A stretch of DNA of 64,000 nt from assembly GCF_014164775.1 (NCBI RefSeq), contig NZ_JACJGB010000001.1, forward strand, positions 372,001 through 436,000, read 5' to 3'. Position 1 is the first letter of the stretch. The number at the start of each line of letters is the position of its first letter. This document shows positions 1-14,104 of this stretch, piece after piece. Origin of the DNA: Tessaracoccus sp. MC1679 (GTDB taxonomy: Bacteria; Actinomycetota; Actinomycetes; Propionibacteriales; Propionibacteriaceae). Below the pieces are notes generated by a model. The model searched no databases. It saw only the letters and a list, made by a program, of their open reading frames with translations, and had not been told where the DNA came from. A program made the position numbers and the translations under genes.

Positions 1-841
1 CGAACAGCCGATGTGGGGTGACCTTCACCGAGACGTAGAGGTCGCCGGAGGCGCCGCCGTTCTCACCGGCCGCGCCCTTACCCTTGAGCCTGATCCGCTG
101 CCCATCTGCCACGCCCGCGGGGATCCGCACCTGCATGGTCTTGGCGGACCGGCCCCGGCCCGAGCCCTCGCAGTCCGGGCACGGGTCCTCGACGATCAGG
201 CCGCGGCCGAGGCACTCGGTGCAGGGCTCGCTCATGTGGAACACGCCGCCCGCCTGGGAGGACTGCATCCCGGACCCCTCGCACCGCGGGCAGACGCGCG
301 GCAGCGAGCCGGCCTTCGCCCCGGTCCCCCGGCACGACGGGCACGGCTGATCCGAGATGGTGCGCATGGTCACCGTCGCGCCCTCGACGGCCTGCTCGAA
401 CGTGATGGTCACGTCCCCCTCGATGTCCGCACCGCGGCGCGGACCCCGCTGGGTGGCGCGACGGGTGGCGCCCGTCTGCCCGAACAGGCCACCGAAGATG
501 TCGCCCAGGCCCGCATTGCCCTGGCCGCCGGCCTGGGCGTTGCGGATCAGGTCCTCGAACCCCGGCGAGCCGCCCGGGCCGGGACGGGTGAACTTGAACC
601 CGCCCCCGAAGAGGCTGCGGGCCTCGTCGTACTCCTTGCGCTTCTCGGTGTCGCTGAGGATGGCGTTTGCCTCCGACGCCTCCTTGAAGCGCGCCAGGGC
701 AGCGTGGTTGTCCGGGTTCTGATCCGGGTGGTTGGCCTTGGCGATCTGCCGGAACGCCTTCTTGATCTCATCGGCACTCGCGCTCTTGGAGACGCCGAGG
801 ACCTTGTAGTAGTCCTTTTCGAGCCAGTCCTTCGTGCTCAT
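1..841 (-). CDS. dnaJ: DnaJ co-chaperone, 3' end cut by window edge
   Basis: J-domain co-chaperone that stimulates DnaK ATPase and delivers clients. About 280 residues are visible. The N-terminal J domain carries the HPD tripeptide that contacts DnaK, followed by a Gly/Phe-rich stretch. The zinc-binding domain shows all four CxxCxGxG modules (CPSCRGTG, CPRCEGSG, CTECLGRG, CPDCEGSG). The C-terminal substrate-binding domain is only begun before the edge. The ATG at 841-839 is chosen because it opens MSTKDWLEKDYYKVLGV, typical of the actinobacterial DnaJ1 form linked to dnaK. It is the third gene of the dnaK operon, 33 bases after grpE. In actinobacteria hspR usually follows dnaJ, but that would lie outside the window. 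Confidence 0.97.
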   Translation of the reverse strand, partial: MSTKDWLEKDYYKVLGVSKSASADEIKKAFRQIAKANHPDQNPDNHAALARFKEASEANAILSDTEKRKEYDEARSLFGGGFKFTRPGPGGSPGFEDLIRNAQAGGQGNAGLGDIFGGLFGQTGATRRATQRGPRRGADIEGDVTITFEQAVEGATVTMRTISDQPCPSCRGTGAKAGSLPRVCPRCEGSGMQSSQAGGVFHMSEPCTECLGRGLIVEDPCPDCEGSGRGRSAKTMQVRIPAGVADGQRIRLKGKGAAGENGGASGDLYVSVKVTPHRLF

Positions 842-874
842 TAGTCGTTCATCTCCTTTCCGCTCGTGCGTGGA

Positions 875-1420
875 TCAGGGGTTGGCCACCGCGACGCGCG
901 CGGGCCGGACAACCCGGCTGCCCAGCAGGTATCCCTGCTGCATGACCTGCGAGACGGTGACCACCTCGACCGGTTCTTCCATGGGGACCGCCATCAGCGC
1001 CTCGTGGAGGTTCGGATCGAAGGCCTCACCGACCGCGCCGAAGACGGTGAGCCCGTGCTTCGCGGCCACCTTCGCCAACTCGTCGGCGATCATCTTGAAG
1101 CCGCCCTCGAGGTTCTCATGCTGCCTGGCCAATTCGATGTGGTCCAGGACCGGCATCAGGTCGTTGACCACGGCCTCGATGCCCGCCTGGCGGGCGAGGT
1201 CGCGGTCACGGTCCACCCGCTTCTTGTAGTTGACGTACTCTGCGGCGACCCGCTGAAGATCCAGGGTCCGCTCGGCGACGAGCGCCTCGAGCTCGGCCAC
1301 CTTGTCTACGGCTTCCAGGAGCTCCAGGCCCTCCGCCGGCTCAACGGCCTCGGGTGAGGGCGTCTCCTCGACGCCCTCACCCACAGCCTCGCCGTCCGGA
1401 ACGAACTGCGAATCGGTCAC
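875..1420 (-). CDS. grpE: GrpE nucleotide exchange factor
   Basis: Nucleotide exchange factor that releases ADP from DnaK. The 181-residue product has an acidic N-terminal tail, a long helical dimerisation segment (roughly residues 40-100) and the beta-rich head with the [18 protein letters not shown] stretch typical of GrpE. The start is a GTG that overlaps the dnaK stop in a GTGA tetranucleotide, so translation is probably coupled to dnaK. It sits between dnaK and dnaJ in the usual actinobacterial order. Confidence 0.97.
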   Translation of the reverse strand: MTDSQFVPDGEAVGEGVEETPSPEAVEPAEGLELLEAVDKVAELEALVAERTLDLQRVAAEYVNYKKRVDRDRDLARQAGIEAVVNDLMPVLDHIELARQHENLEGGFKMIADELAKVAAKHGLTVFGAVGEAFDPNLHEALMAVPMEEPVEVVTVSQVMQQGYLLGSRVVRPARVAVANP

Positions 1421-3267
1421 TTGTTGTCCTTCTCCTCATCGACGATCTCGGCATCCACCACGTCGTCGTCACCCTGAGCGGACTCGGAGGAGTCATCGGC
1501 CGCGGCCGACTCCTGAGCCTGCTTCGCCTGGGCAGCGGAGTAGATGGCCTGGCCCATCGAGGCGGCCTTCGTGTTGAGATCATCGATCGCGGCCTTCACC
1601 ACATCGTTGTCCTCACCCTTCAGGGCCTCCTTGAGCGCCTCGGTGGCCTCCACAACCGGAGCCTTGACGTCTTCACCGATGGTATCGGCGTGCTCGGCCA
1701 AAAGCTTCTCCGTGCGGAACACCAGGGCGTCGCCCTCGTTGCGCATGTCGACGGCCTCGCGGCGCTTGCGGTCCTCCTCGGCGTGGGACTCGGCGTCTCG
1801 CACCATGCGGTCGATGTCGTCCTTGGCGAGCGCGGAGCCGCCGGTGACCGTCATCGACTGCTCCTTGCCGGTGGCCAGATCCTTGGCGCCCACGTGCACG
1901 ATGCCGTTGGCGTCGATGTCGAAGGTCACCTCGATCTGCGGGACCGAGCGGGGAGCCGGGAGCAGGCCGGTGAGCTCGAAGTTGCCGAGGCTCTTGTTGT
2001 CGCGGGCGAACTCGCGCTCACCCTGGTACACCTGGATCATCACGGCGGGCTGGTTGTCCTCGGCGGTGGTGAACACCTCGGAGCGCTTGATCGGGATCGT
2101 GGTGTTGCGCTCGATGATCTTGGTCATCACGCCGCCCTTGGTCTCGATGCCGAGGCTCAGCGGGGTGACGTCGAGGAGCAGCACGTCCTTGACCTCGCCC
2201 TTGAGCACGCCGGCCTGGAGCGACGCGCCGAGCGCGACGACCTCGTCGGGGTTGACGCCCTTGTTGGGCTCCTTGCCGCCGGTGAGTTCCTTGACCATGT
2301 CCACGACGGCGGGCATGCGGGTGGAGCCGCCGACCAGCAGGACGGTGTCGATCTTGTCCACGGAGGTCTTGGCGTCCGAGATCACCGCGTTGAACGGGGC
2401 GCGGCAGCGGTCCAGCAGGTGCTGGGTCATGCGCTGGAACTCGGAGCGGGTGAGCTTCTCATCCAGGTGCAGCGGGCCCTCGGCGGAGGCCGTGATGTAG
2501 GGCAGATTGATGGAGGTCTCAGACGCCGAGCTCAGCTCGATCTTCGCGCGCTCGGCGGCCTCCTGCAGGCGCTGGCGGGCCATCTTGTCCTTGGACAGGT
2601 CCACGCCGTGCTTGTTCTTGAACTGCGTGGCCAGCCAGTCCATCACGACGGCGTCCCAGTCGTCGCCACCGAGGCGGGGATCACCCTTGGTGGCCTTCAC
2701 CTCGAACACGCCGCCCTCGATCTCCAGCAGGGAGACGTCGAAGGTGCCGCCGCCGAGGTCGAAGACCAGGACAGCCTGCTCCGTGTCACCCTTGTCCAGG
2801 CCGTAGGCCAGGGCCGCGGCAGTGGGCTCGTTGATGATGCGGTCGACCACTAGGCCGGCGATCTCGCCGGCCTCCTTGGTGGCCTGACGCTCGGCGTCGC
2901 CGAAGTAGGCGGGGACGGTGATGACGGCGTTGGTGACCGACTCGCCGAGGTAGGCCTCGGCGTCGCGCTTCAGCTTCTGCAGCACGAAGGCGCTGATCTG
3001 CTGGGGACGGTAGTCCTTGCCGTCGAGGGTCTTCTTCCAGTCGGTGCCCATGTGGCGCTTGACGGAGCGAATGGTGCGATCCACGTTGGTGACCGCCTGA
3101 CGCTTCGCGACCTCGCCGACGAGGACCTCGCCGGAGGTGGAGAACGCGACGACCGACGGGGTGGTGCGGGCACCCTCCGCGTTGGGGATCACGGTGGGCT
3201 CGCCGCCCTCGAGGACGGCGACGACGGAGTTGGTGGTGCCGAGGTCGATACCTACTGCACGGGCCAT
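1417..3267 (-). CDS. dnaK: Hsp70 chaperone DnaK
   Basis: ATP-dependent Hsp70 chaperone, 616 residues. The ATPase domain begins with GIDLGTTNS; the adenosine and phosphate motifs [12 protein letters not shown] and [11 protein letters not shown] are intact, and the substrate-binding domain and acidic lid (EEKDNK end) are present. The ATG at 3267-3265 is preferred over an upstream in-frame start because it gives the canonical [11 protein letters not shown]-terminus and has a strong ribosome site (GGAGGAAA) just upstream. First gene of dnaK-grpE-dnaJ. Three HspR-type inverted repeats lie directly upstream, so heat-shock derepression by HspR is the expected control. Confidence 0.98.
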   Translation of the reverse strand: MARAVGIDLGTTNSVVAVLEGGEPTVIPNAEGARTTPSVVAFSTSGEVLVGEVAKRQAVTNVDRTIRSVKRHMGTDWKKTLDGKDYRPQQISAFVLQKLKRDAEAYLGESVTNAVITVPAYFGDAERQATKEAGEIAGLVVDRIINEPTAAALAYGLDKGDTEQAVLVFDLGGGTFDVSLLEIEGGVFEVKATKGDPRLGGDDWDAVVMDWLATQFKNKHGVDLSKDKMARQRLQEAAERAKIELSSASETSINLPYITASAEGPLHLDEKLTRSEFQRMTQHLLDRCRAPFNAVISDAKTSVDKIDTVLLVGGSTRMPAVVDMVKELTGGKEPNKGVNPDEVVALGASLQAGVLKGEVKDVLLLDVTPLSLGIETKGGVMTKIIERNTTIPIKRSEVFTTAEDNQPAVMIQVYQGEREFARDNKSLGNFELTGLLPAPRSVPQIEVTFDIDANGIVHVGAKDLATGKEQSMTVTGGSALAKDDIDRMVRDAESHAEEDRKRREAVDMRNEGDALVFRTEKLLAEHADTIGEDVKAPVVEATEALKEALKGEDNDVVKAAIDDLNTKAASMGQAIYSAAQAKQAQESAAADDSSESAQGDDDVVDAEIVDEEKDNK

Positions 3268-3295
3268 GAGTGTTTCCTCCAGTGTTGGTGACATG

Positions 3296-3371
3296 GTTGA
3301 GCGTTGTTGACTCAAGTTAAGCACATGAGTCGTGCACGCTCAAGGTTTAAGTTGAGTTCACTAGACTCAAC
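3296..3371. promoter_or_regulatory. Three HAIR operators (HspR sites) upstream of dnaK
   Basis: Three inverted repeats with exactly seven-base spacers lie in the dnaK leader: GTTGAGC-N7-ACTCAAG (3296-3316), CATGAGT-N7-GCTCAAG (3324-3344) and GTTGAGT-N7-ACTCAAC (3351-3371). Their centres are 28 and 27 bases apart. The known HspR-associated inverted repeat (HAIR) consensus is CTTGAGT-N7-ACTCAAG, so all three match closely. HspR binding here should repress dnaK at normal temperature. The distal site abuts the truncated cupin fragment. Confidence 0.9.
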
Positions 3372-3443
3372 CCTGGAAGGTTCAGGGTTATTCCCGTTCG
3401 GATCGGCGATCAAAACCCTGCGCGGTGATCCGGCCCTGACTAG

Positions 3444-4238
3444 TGTCGGAGCTGCCGTCACCTGGCGGCGATCTCCCGAGCGCACCCCTGCCAGGCCAAC
3501 GCCTACCTCACCCCGCCCGGCTCGCAGGGCTTCGCGCTGCACTCTGATTCCCACGACGTCATCGTCTTCCAGACCTACGGTGCCAAGGAGTGGGAGGTGC
3601 ACGACGACGCAGGCGCGCACCAGGTGATGATGACGCCGGGAACCTCGATGTACCTGCCCACCGGCACGCCGCACATGGCGCGGACGCAGGCGACGGCGTC
3701 ACTGCACGTCACCGTCGGCATCAACCGCTACGTGTGGCGCGACCTGGTGCAGAAAGTCATCGATCCCGTGCTGGCGTCGAAGGACCTCGACGGCGCCCTC
3801 CCGGCCGAACTGTTCCACGACAAGCACGCGCTGGCGGAGGCGCTGCGGGCCAAGGTGGAGGAGGTCGCCGCGGCGCTGACCGGTGCGGATGTCGACGGCG
3901 TGCTGCGTCGCTTCGAGACCAGCTTCGCCACCGGCCGCCAGCCGGTGCTCGGCGGCGGGTTGCTCGACCGCCTCGCGGTGGACTCGATCGACGCGGGCAC
4001 CCGGATCCGTCGTCGGCCCGGCTCCAGCATGACGCTGCGCGACGCGGGAGACACCGTCGAGTTGCTGCTCGGCGACCGGCTCGTGGCCGTGCCGTCGCGG
4101 ATCAAGGGCGTGGTCGAGGGCCTCGCCGGGCGCGACGGCGACTTCCCGGCCGGGGACATCGAGGGGCTCGACGAGGCGGGTTCGCTCGTGCTCGCCCGGC
4201 GCCTGGTGCGCGAGGGATTCCTGGAAGTCGTGCAGTGA
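3444..4238 (+). pseudogene. 5'-truncated cupin (JmjC ribosomal-oxygenase-like) protein
   Basis: The open frame from 3444 encodes the core of a Cupin_4/JmjC Fe(II)/2-oxoglutarate oxygenase of the type that hydroxylates ribosomal proteins. It begins near AHPCQANAYLTPPGSQGF, has the HSD (HxD) metal dyad shortly after, and a third candidate ligand His in PTGTPHMA. The winged-helix-like C-terminal region follows normally to the stop at 4236. Compared with full family members (about 370-400 residues) roughly the first 100 residues are missing; an in-frame stop lies at 3441-3443 and the dnaK operators start only 70 bases further upstream. The first in-frame ATG, 3597, would lose the HxD dyad. I read it as a decayed gene, though the core motifs are intact and a short active form cannot be excluded. 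Confidence 0.75.
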
Positions 4239-5185
4239 GCGAGGGCACGGGATCCGCGCCTCCGACGGGGCTGCGGTTGGACATCACGGTGGCCGAGCCG
4301 CCGCCCGACCGCAGCTTCCGGTGCTCGACCGCCAGCCGCGAACGCGGTGAATCGCTGGTGGCGTCGGCGTCGACGGTGTCGCGCTACCTGCTGATCGAGG
4401 AGCCTGGGCCGTGGGGCCCGGCCGTGCTGAACTGCCGTCGACTCCCCGTTCCCGCGCTCGAGGCGTGCCGCGACTGGGAGGCCCGGCTCGGCGTCCGGCC
4501 GCTGCTGATCCGGCGCCCGGGTCGCTCCCCCGACGGCCCGCGCCGCGTGTTCGTCGTCAACGCCGCCCACGGCTGGTGCGAGACGACGCTGCTCGATTCG
4601 CTGGATGGGGTCGCCGCCCTCGATCTGGCGGGCGTCGACTCCCCTGACGGGATCGGCCTCACCCCGCACGGCCGGCCCCTGCTGTTGGTGTGCACGCACG
4701 GGCGCCACGACGCGTGCTGCGCGGAGCGGGGCCGCCCGCTCGCCGCTGCGCTGGCCGAACGATGGCCGGAGGAGGTGTGGGAGTCGTCGCACCTCGGCGG
4801 CGACCGCTTCTCCGCGAACCTGCTGGCGCTCCCGGGCGGGCACTGCTTCGGCAGGCTGGAGCCGGCCGAGGGGGTCGAGGCGGTGTCGCGGCTGCTCGAT
4901 GGGCACCTCTCGCTCGACTTCTACCGTGGCCGCTCGACCCGACCCTGGGTCGCGCAGGCCGCCGAGGCCGAGGTGCGCCGTCGGCTCGGGCTGACCGGCA
5001 TCGACGACGTCGCGACGCACGTGGTGCGGCGGGGTCGGGAGGCCGCCGTGGTGGAGGTCGTCGCCGAGGGGGCGATGCATACGGTGCGGGTCGCGATAGG
5101 GGCGGCCGAGCCCGCGCGGCTCACCTGTGGTTCGGCGCAGGCGTCGAGTGCGCCCCATTACCGCGTCGAGGCGCTCGGCGGCTAG
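4235..5185 (+). CDS. Sucrase/ferredoxin-like family protein
   Basis: A 316-residue protein of the Suc_Fer-like family (thioredoxin-fold, ferredoxin-like). The hallmark CTHGRHDACC motif is at about residues 153-162, with the conserved SSHLGGDRFSANLL segment about 30 residues later; the cysteines could bind a [2Fe-2S] cluster, as proposed for relatives. Substrate and partner are unknown. The GTG start overlaps the stop of the cupin fragment (GTGA), implying the two were once an operon with coupled translation. A strong hairpin follows the stop. If the cupin is dead, this gene may have lost its native promoter or rely on one inside the fragment. Confidence 0.85.
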   Translation: MSEGTGSAPPTGLRLDITVAEPPPDRSFRCSTASRERGESLVASASTVSRYLLIEEPGPWGPAVLNCRRLPVPALEACRDWEARLGVRPLLIRRPGRSPDGPRRVFVVNAAHGWCETTLLDSLDGVAALDLAGVDSPDGIGLTPHGRPLLLVCTHGRHDACCAERGRPLAAALAERWPEEVWESSHLGGDRFSANLLALPGGHCFGRLEPAEGVEAVSRLLDGHLSLDFYRGRSTRPWVAQAAEAEVRRRLGLTGIDDVATHVVRRGREAAVVEVVAEGAMHTVRVAIGAAEPARLTCGSAQASSAPHYRVEALGG

Positions 5186-5230
5186 GTCGACGGCGCGGTC
5201 TCGTCGGGCATCGCCGACCCCGGAAGCCGA

Positions 5231-5268
5231 CGAGGGGCGGTGGACACCGTCGTGCCCACCGCCCCTCG
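5231..5268. terminator. Hairpin between convergent genes
   Basis: A perfect 13-bp inverted repeat (CGAGGGGCGGTGG at 5231-5243, its complement at 5256-5268) with a 12-base loop. It lies between the convergent sucrase/ferredoxin-like gene and the PRC-barrel gene. It lacks a clear T-run, so it is a GC-rich bidirectional terminator candidate rather than a textbook one. Confidence 0.65.
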
Positions 5269-5289
5269 CCGGTTCAGCCGGATACCCGA

Positions 5290-6090
5290 TCAGAGGGCCG
5301 GGCGGTTGTAGCGGCGGAGGCGACGACGGCGCTCGTCGATCGAATCCTCGATCCCGACGCGCTCGTCCAGCGGACGGTCGTCGCCGATGTGCTCGCGGCC
5401 GTAGTCCTTGACGTCGCCGCGGAAGGCGCTGCCGTCGTCGACGACGTCGCCCGTGCGGACACGATCGTCAACCACGTCGCCCGGGTTGCGGTTCTCGTGG
5501 CCGGGGGACCAGTCGTCGGTGTCGCTGACGCGGGCGTCGCGACCCTCGGTCCAGCCGTCGGCCGCGCGGTCGCCGGACAGCACGCCGTCGGCGCGGACGT
5601 TCTCCGCCACCTGGCGGTCGCGTTCGGCGGCCTGCAGGTCCAGGTCCTCCTGGACGCGCAGGTCGGTCTCGTCGCCGTAGGCGATCCGGTCGTCGACTCG
5701 GACGTCGCGGTCGTCGAGCCGCCCGTCGTCGTCACCGAGGCGGTGGGCCTGGTCGACGTCGCCGCCGACCGGCGAGTAGGCGCGGCCATAGTGCCCGTAG
5801 AGGCGTTCTTCGTCAGCCTCGTCGAGGACGGTGTCGGTGTCGACGCGGGGCGCGTCCTTGATGACGGCCTTCTCGTAGGGCACGTCGATGCGGCCGTCGA
5901 CGACCGTGGTCGATTCGTCAATGGGGACCAGGCTCTCGGACAGCCCGAAGAGGCCGGTGTGGACGGCGACCCAGCTGGGGGCGCCCGTCTCCTCGTCGAG
6001 GAAGAGTTGGCCGACCCGGCCGACCTTCTCCCCGTCGCGGTCCTAGACCGTGGCGTCGATGAATGAATTGAAGTCCTGCTCGTCGAACAT
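5290..6090 (-). pseudogene. PRC-barrel domain protein interrupted by an in-frame TAG
   Basis: From the ATG at 6090-6088, preceded by AGGAGCAAC, one frame runs to the stop at 5290 except for a TAG at 6045-6043 (codon 16). The translation on either side is a PRC-barrel domain: MFDEQDFNSFIDATV, stop, then DRDGEKVGRVGQLFLDEETG and AVHTGLFGLSESLVP. PRC-barrel relatives often have Tyr at the interrupted position, so TAC to TAG is the simplest change. About 200 Arg/Asp-rich residues of no recognised fold follow the barrel. PRC-barrel proteins are implicated in stress or envelope roles in actinobacteria, but the function here is unknown. It is either a young pseudogene or a base-call error. Confidence 0.8.
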
Positions 6091-6237
6091 TGTTGCTCCT
6101 TACACGTGGGACTACTGCGGCACCCACCGCTCGGTGAAATGCCTAGTCACGATCATATGCACGCAATTTCCATCCGTGGGCCGAAGTGGAGAATCCATGG
6201 CCACCCGCGGGTCGGCGCGTGGATCTAGTGTTGGGGC

Positions 6238-6591
6238 ATGTCCGTCATTGATGACTACCTCACCGAGTACGACGGCGAACACCGCCAGCTCATGGACGAG
6301 TTGCGCGCCCTCATCGTCGAGCTCGCCCCCGACGCCACCGAGGCGATCTCCTGGTCGATGCCCACGTACAAGCTGCACGGCAACCTCGTGCACTTCGCCG
6401 CCGGCAAGAACCACGTCGGGCTCTACCCCGGATCCGACGGCGTGGCCACCTTCGTCGACGACGTCAAGGCCCTCGGCCTCAAGCACAGCAAGGGCGCGAT
6501 CCAGTTCCCGCTCGACAAGCCGCTCCCCCGCGAGCTGGTGACCAAGATCGTCAACTTCCGGGTCGAGCAGCAGCGGGGCAAGGGTTCCTGA
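6238..6591 (+). CDS. DUF1801 / YdhG-like protein
   Basis: A 117-residue protein of the DUF1801 (YdhG) family, small alpha/beta proteins of which a Bacillus member was proposed as a frataxin-like iron chaperone. Family features visible are the N-terminal YLTEYDGEHRQLMDELR helix, the EAISWSMPTYKLHG core and the KGAIQFPLDKPLPRELV segment. The ATG at 6238 is immediately preceded by GGGGC. Full length for the family. No operon partner; a repeat-rich spacer follows. Confidence 0.85.
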   Translation: MSVIDDYLTEYDGEHRQLMDELRALIVELAPDATEAISWSMPTYKLHGNLVHFAAGKNHVGLYPGSDGVATFVDDVKALGLKHSKGAIQFPLDKPLPRELVTKIVNFRVEQQRGKGS

Positions 6592-6606
6592 CCAGGCGGG
6601 AGGCAC

Positions 6607-7124
6607 CGCTGGTTGAGCCGACCGCCTGGTTGAGCCCGCCGTGAGCCGCTAGGCGAACGCGGTGTCGAAACCGGTCTGGCTCCCCAAGGACCCGACCACA
6701 AGTCCACGAACCGGGCGCAGGATGGCTTCGACACCGGCCGGCGCTCGTACCTCGCGCGGGGCCGGGCTCACCCAGCGAAGGCCGGGCTCACCCAGCGAGG
6801 CACTGCACGAGTCGGGCTGTGGTTCGGGGGTCGACGACGCTAGAAGCCGCCGGCAGGCCCCACACCGAGCGACTCCGCAGCAGACGCGCACACCCGCGCC
6901 AGGGACGGCGTCGACCCCCGAACCACAGACCGACCGAGCCCCGCGATTAGTCCACGGAGATTGCTTCTGCATTCTTCTAGCCATACGTCACGCTCCGCAG
7001 ATATATGCAGAGCGCGACGGATAGCTAGAAGAACGCAGGGTCCCAGTTCTGGACGGCTTCGACACGGCCCTCGCGCAGAGCGCTCGCGGCCGGCTCACCC
7101 AGCAAGGACCGGCTCACCCAGCGT
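6607..7124. repeat. Spacer with GGTTGAGC...GTGTCGAAACC intergenic repeats
   Basis: No gene is visible from 6592 to 7243. The spacer holds several degenerate units of a GC-rich interspersed repeat whose ends read GGTTGAGC and GTGTCGAAACC: one in plus orientation at 6607-6672, and inverted ones at about 6720-6800 and 7051-7124 with short duplications of GGCTCACCCAGCG. The phrase GGCGTCGACCCCCGAACCACAG also occurs twice (about 6910 and 7131). Similar units recur at 31.4-32.1 kb. Confidence 0.7.
6967..7038 (-). repeat. 33-bp stem hairpin, better paired as minus-strand RNA
   Basis: Left arm 6967-6999 pairs with right arm 7006-7038 around a six-base A/T-rich centre. Of 33 positions 28 are Watson-Crick. 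Of the five exceptions, four would be G:U wobbles in RNA made from the minus strand but A:C mismatches in the plus-strand RNA. That asymmetry suggests selection on, or origin as, a minus-strand transcript. It has lower GC than its surroundings and no adjacent T-run. It could be a small hairpin RNA, a miniature element or a processed 3' end. Confidence 0.6.
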
Positions 7125-7243
7125 GGAACGGCGTCGACCCCCGAACCACAGGCCGTTGACGGTCCACAGTTCGGGGGTCGGGTCACGCGTCCTTCGTGGG
7201 GCGCCGGCTCGTACCTCGCACGGCGGCCCCCTCAGGAACCCGG

Positions 7244-13366
<6,123 letters not shown>

Positions 13367-13460
13367 CCTCGATGACTCCCTCGTCGTCCTCCTCGCGTCA
13401 GCGCGGAGAGGTGTTCGGTTGCGAGGAACAGTACTGGCGAGGTCGGACCGTGTAAAGACG

Positions 13461-13497
13461 TTGCACACATTTCAGCAAATTGTAAATTTCTTGCAAT
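13461..13497. promoter_or_regulatory. Possible LacI-type operator region upstream of the amylopullulanase gene
   Basis: This A/T-richer patch lies about 100 bases upstream of the start. It contains TTGC-N10-GCAA at 13461-13478 and ATTG-N11-CAAT at 13479-13497, two adjacent imperfect palindromes. Maltose and starch genes in actinobacteria are commonly controlled by LacI-family regulators that bind TTGCAA-like half sites. This is a candidate only, since no regulator gene is nearby. Confidence 0.35.
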
Positions 13498-13598
13498 CCG
13501 AGGGGAATGACGCCAAACGACATCCAAACGCGACCGGAGGGCCCCAATCGAGGGTTCTCGGCCGTCTGGATGTCGTTTCGCGTGTTGCGCGGAGTCAG

Positions 13599-13958
13599 CT
13601 ACTCGGCAAGCTTGACATCGTTGCCGCCCCACCAGAGGAAGCCCTTGAGCACCAGGGTGCCGTTGGAGCCGTCGCCCTGGGCGCGGCGCTTGATGTCGTT
13701 GCCCGCCATGATCGCCACCGACTGGTCGATCACGCGCACCCCCTCGGGGACGAACACGTTGTTGCCGCCCATGATGGCGTGCAGGGTCAGCGTGACGATC
13801 CGGCCGGGGCCCATCGCCTGGGTCAGATCGATGTTGTTACCGCCCCAGAAGGCCAGGTTGCCCCAGTCACGGGTGCCAGATTCGAGCACGATGTCGCGGC
13901 CGCTCATGATCGAGACGGTGTATCCACCGTCTGCCGGTCCCACCTCGGGCCGTGCCAC
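13599..13958 (-). CDS. Small LiaF-C-terminal-like beta-repeat protein
   Basis: About 119 residues from a GTG at 13958, or 102 from the ATG at 13907; the start is uncertain because neither has a good ribosome site. The protein is a series of related strands: IMSGRDIVLES, AFWGGNNIDLTQA, AIMGGNNVFVPEGV, AIMAGNDIKRRA, FLWWGGNDVKL. This resembles the C-terminal domain of LiaF / cell-wall-active antibiotic response proteins. Those normally carry N-terminal membrane segments, which are absent here, so this is a stand-alone or truncated domain. A 75-bp element with 18-bp perfect inverted ends lies just upstream, where an N-terminal part could have been lost. Confidence 0.6.
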   Translation of the reverse strand: MARPEVGPADGGYTVSIMSGRDIVLESGTRDWGNLAFWGGNNIDLTQAMGPGRIVTLTLHAIMGGNNVFVPEGVRVIDQSVAIMAGNDIKRRAQGDGSNGTLVLKGFLWWGGNDVKLAE

Positions 13959-13980
13959 GGATGAGGCCGTCTGGGGACCC

Positions 13981-14055
13981 GCGGTAGGTGTTCCTCCATG
14001 ACGGAGTTTGGGCCCCCCAGGGTCCCGAGGCCCTGCCTGGAGGAACACCTACCGC
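13981..14055. repeat. 75-bp element with 18-bp perfect inverted ends
   Basis: GCGGTAGGTGTTCCTCCA at 13981-13998 is repeated exactly, inverted, at 14038-14055, separated by 39 bases. It lies between the divergent LiaF-C-like gene and the lactonase gene. The arms are long for an operator; a miniature insertion element or a large cruciform-forming regulatory site are the alternatives. I see no flanking target duplication. Confidence 0.75.
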
Positions 14056-14104
14056 ACTCCCCAACCAGAGCCACCGAGCCGTGCCCCAAAGCTAGGCTGG
14101 CGGC

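Noticed and set aside
1354-2853. Plus-strand frame of 499 codons opposite dnaK
   Set aside because: Antisense shadow; dnaK is fully supported.
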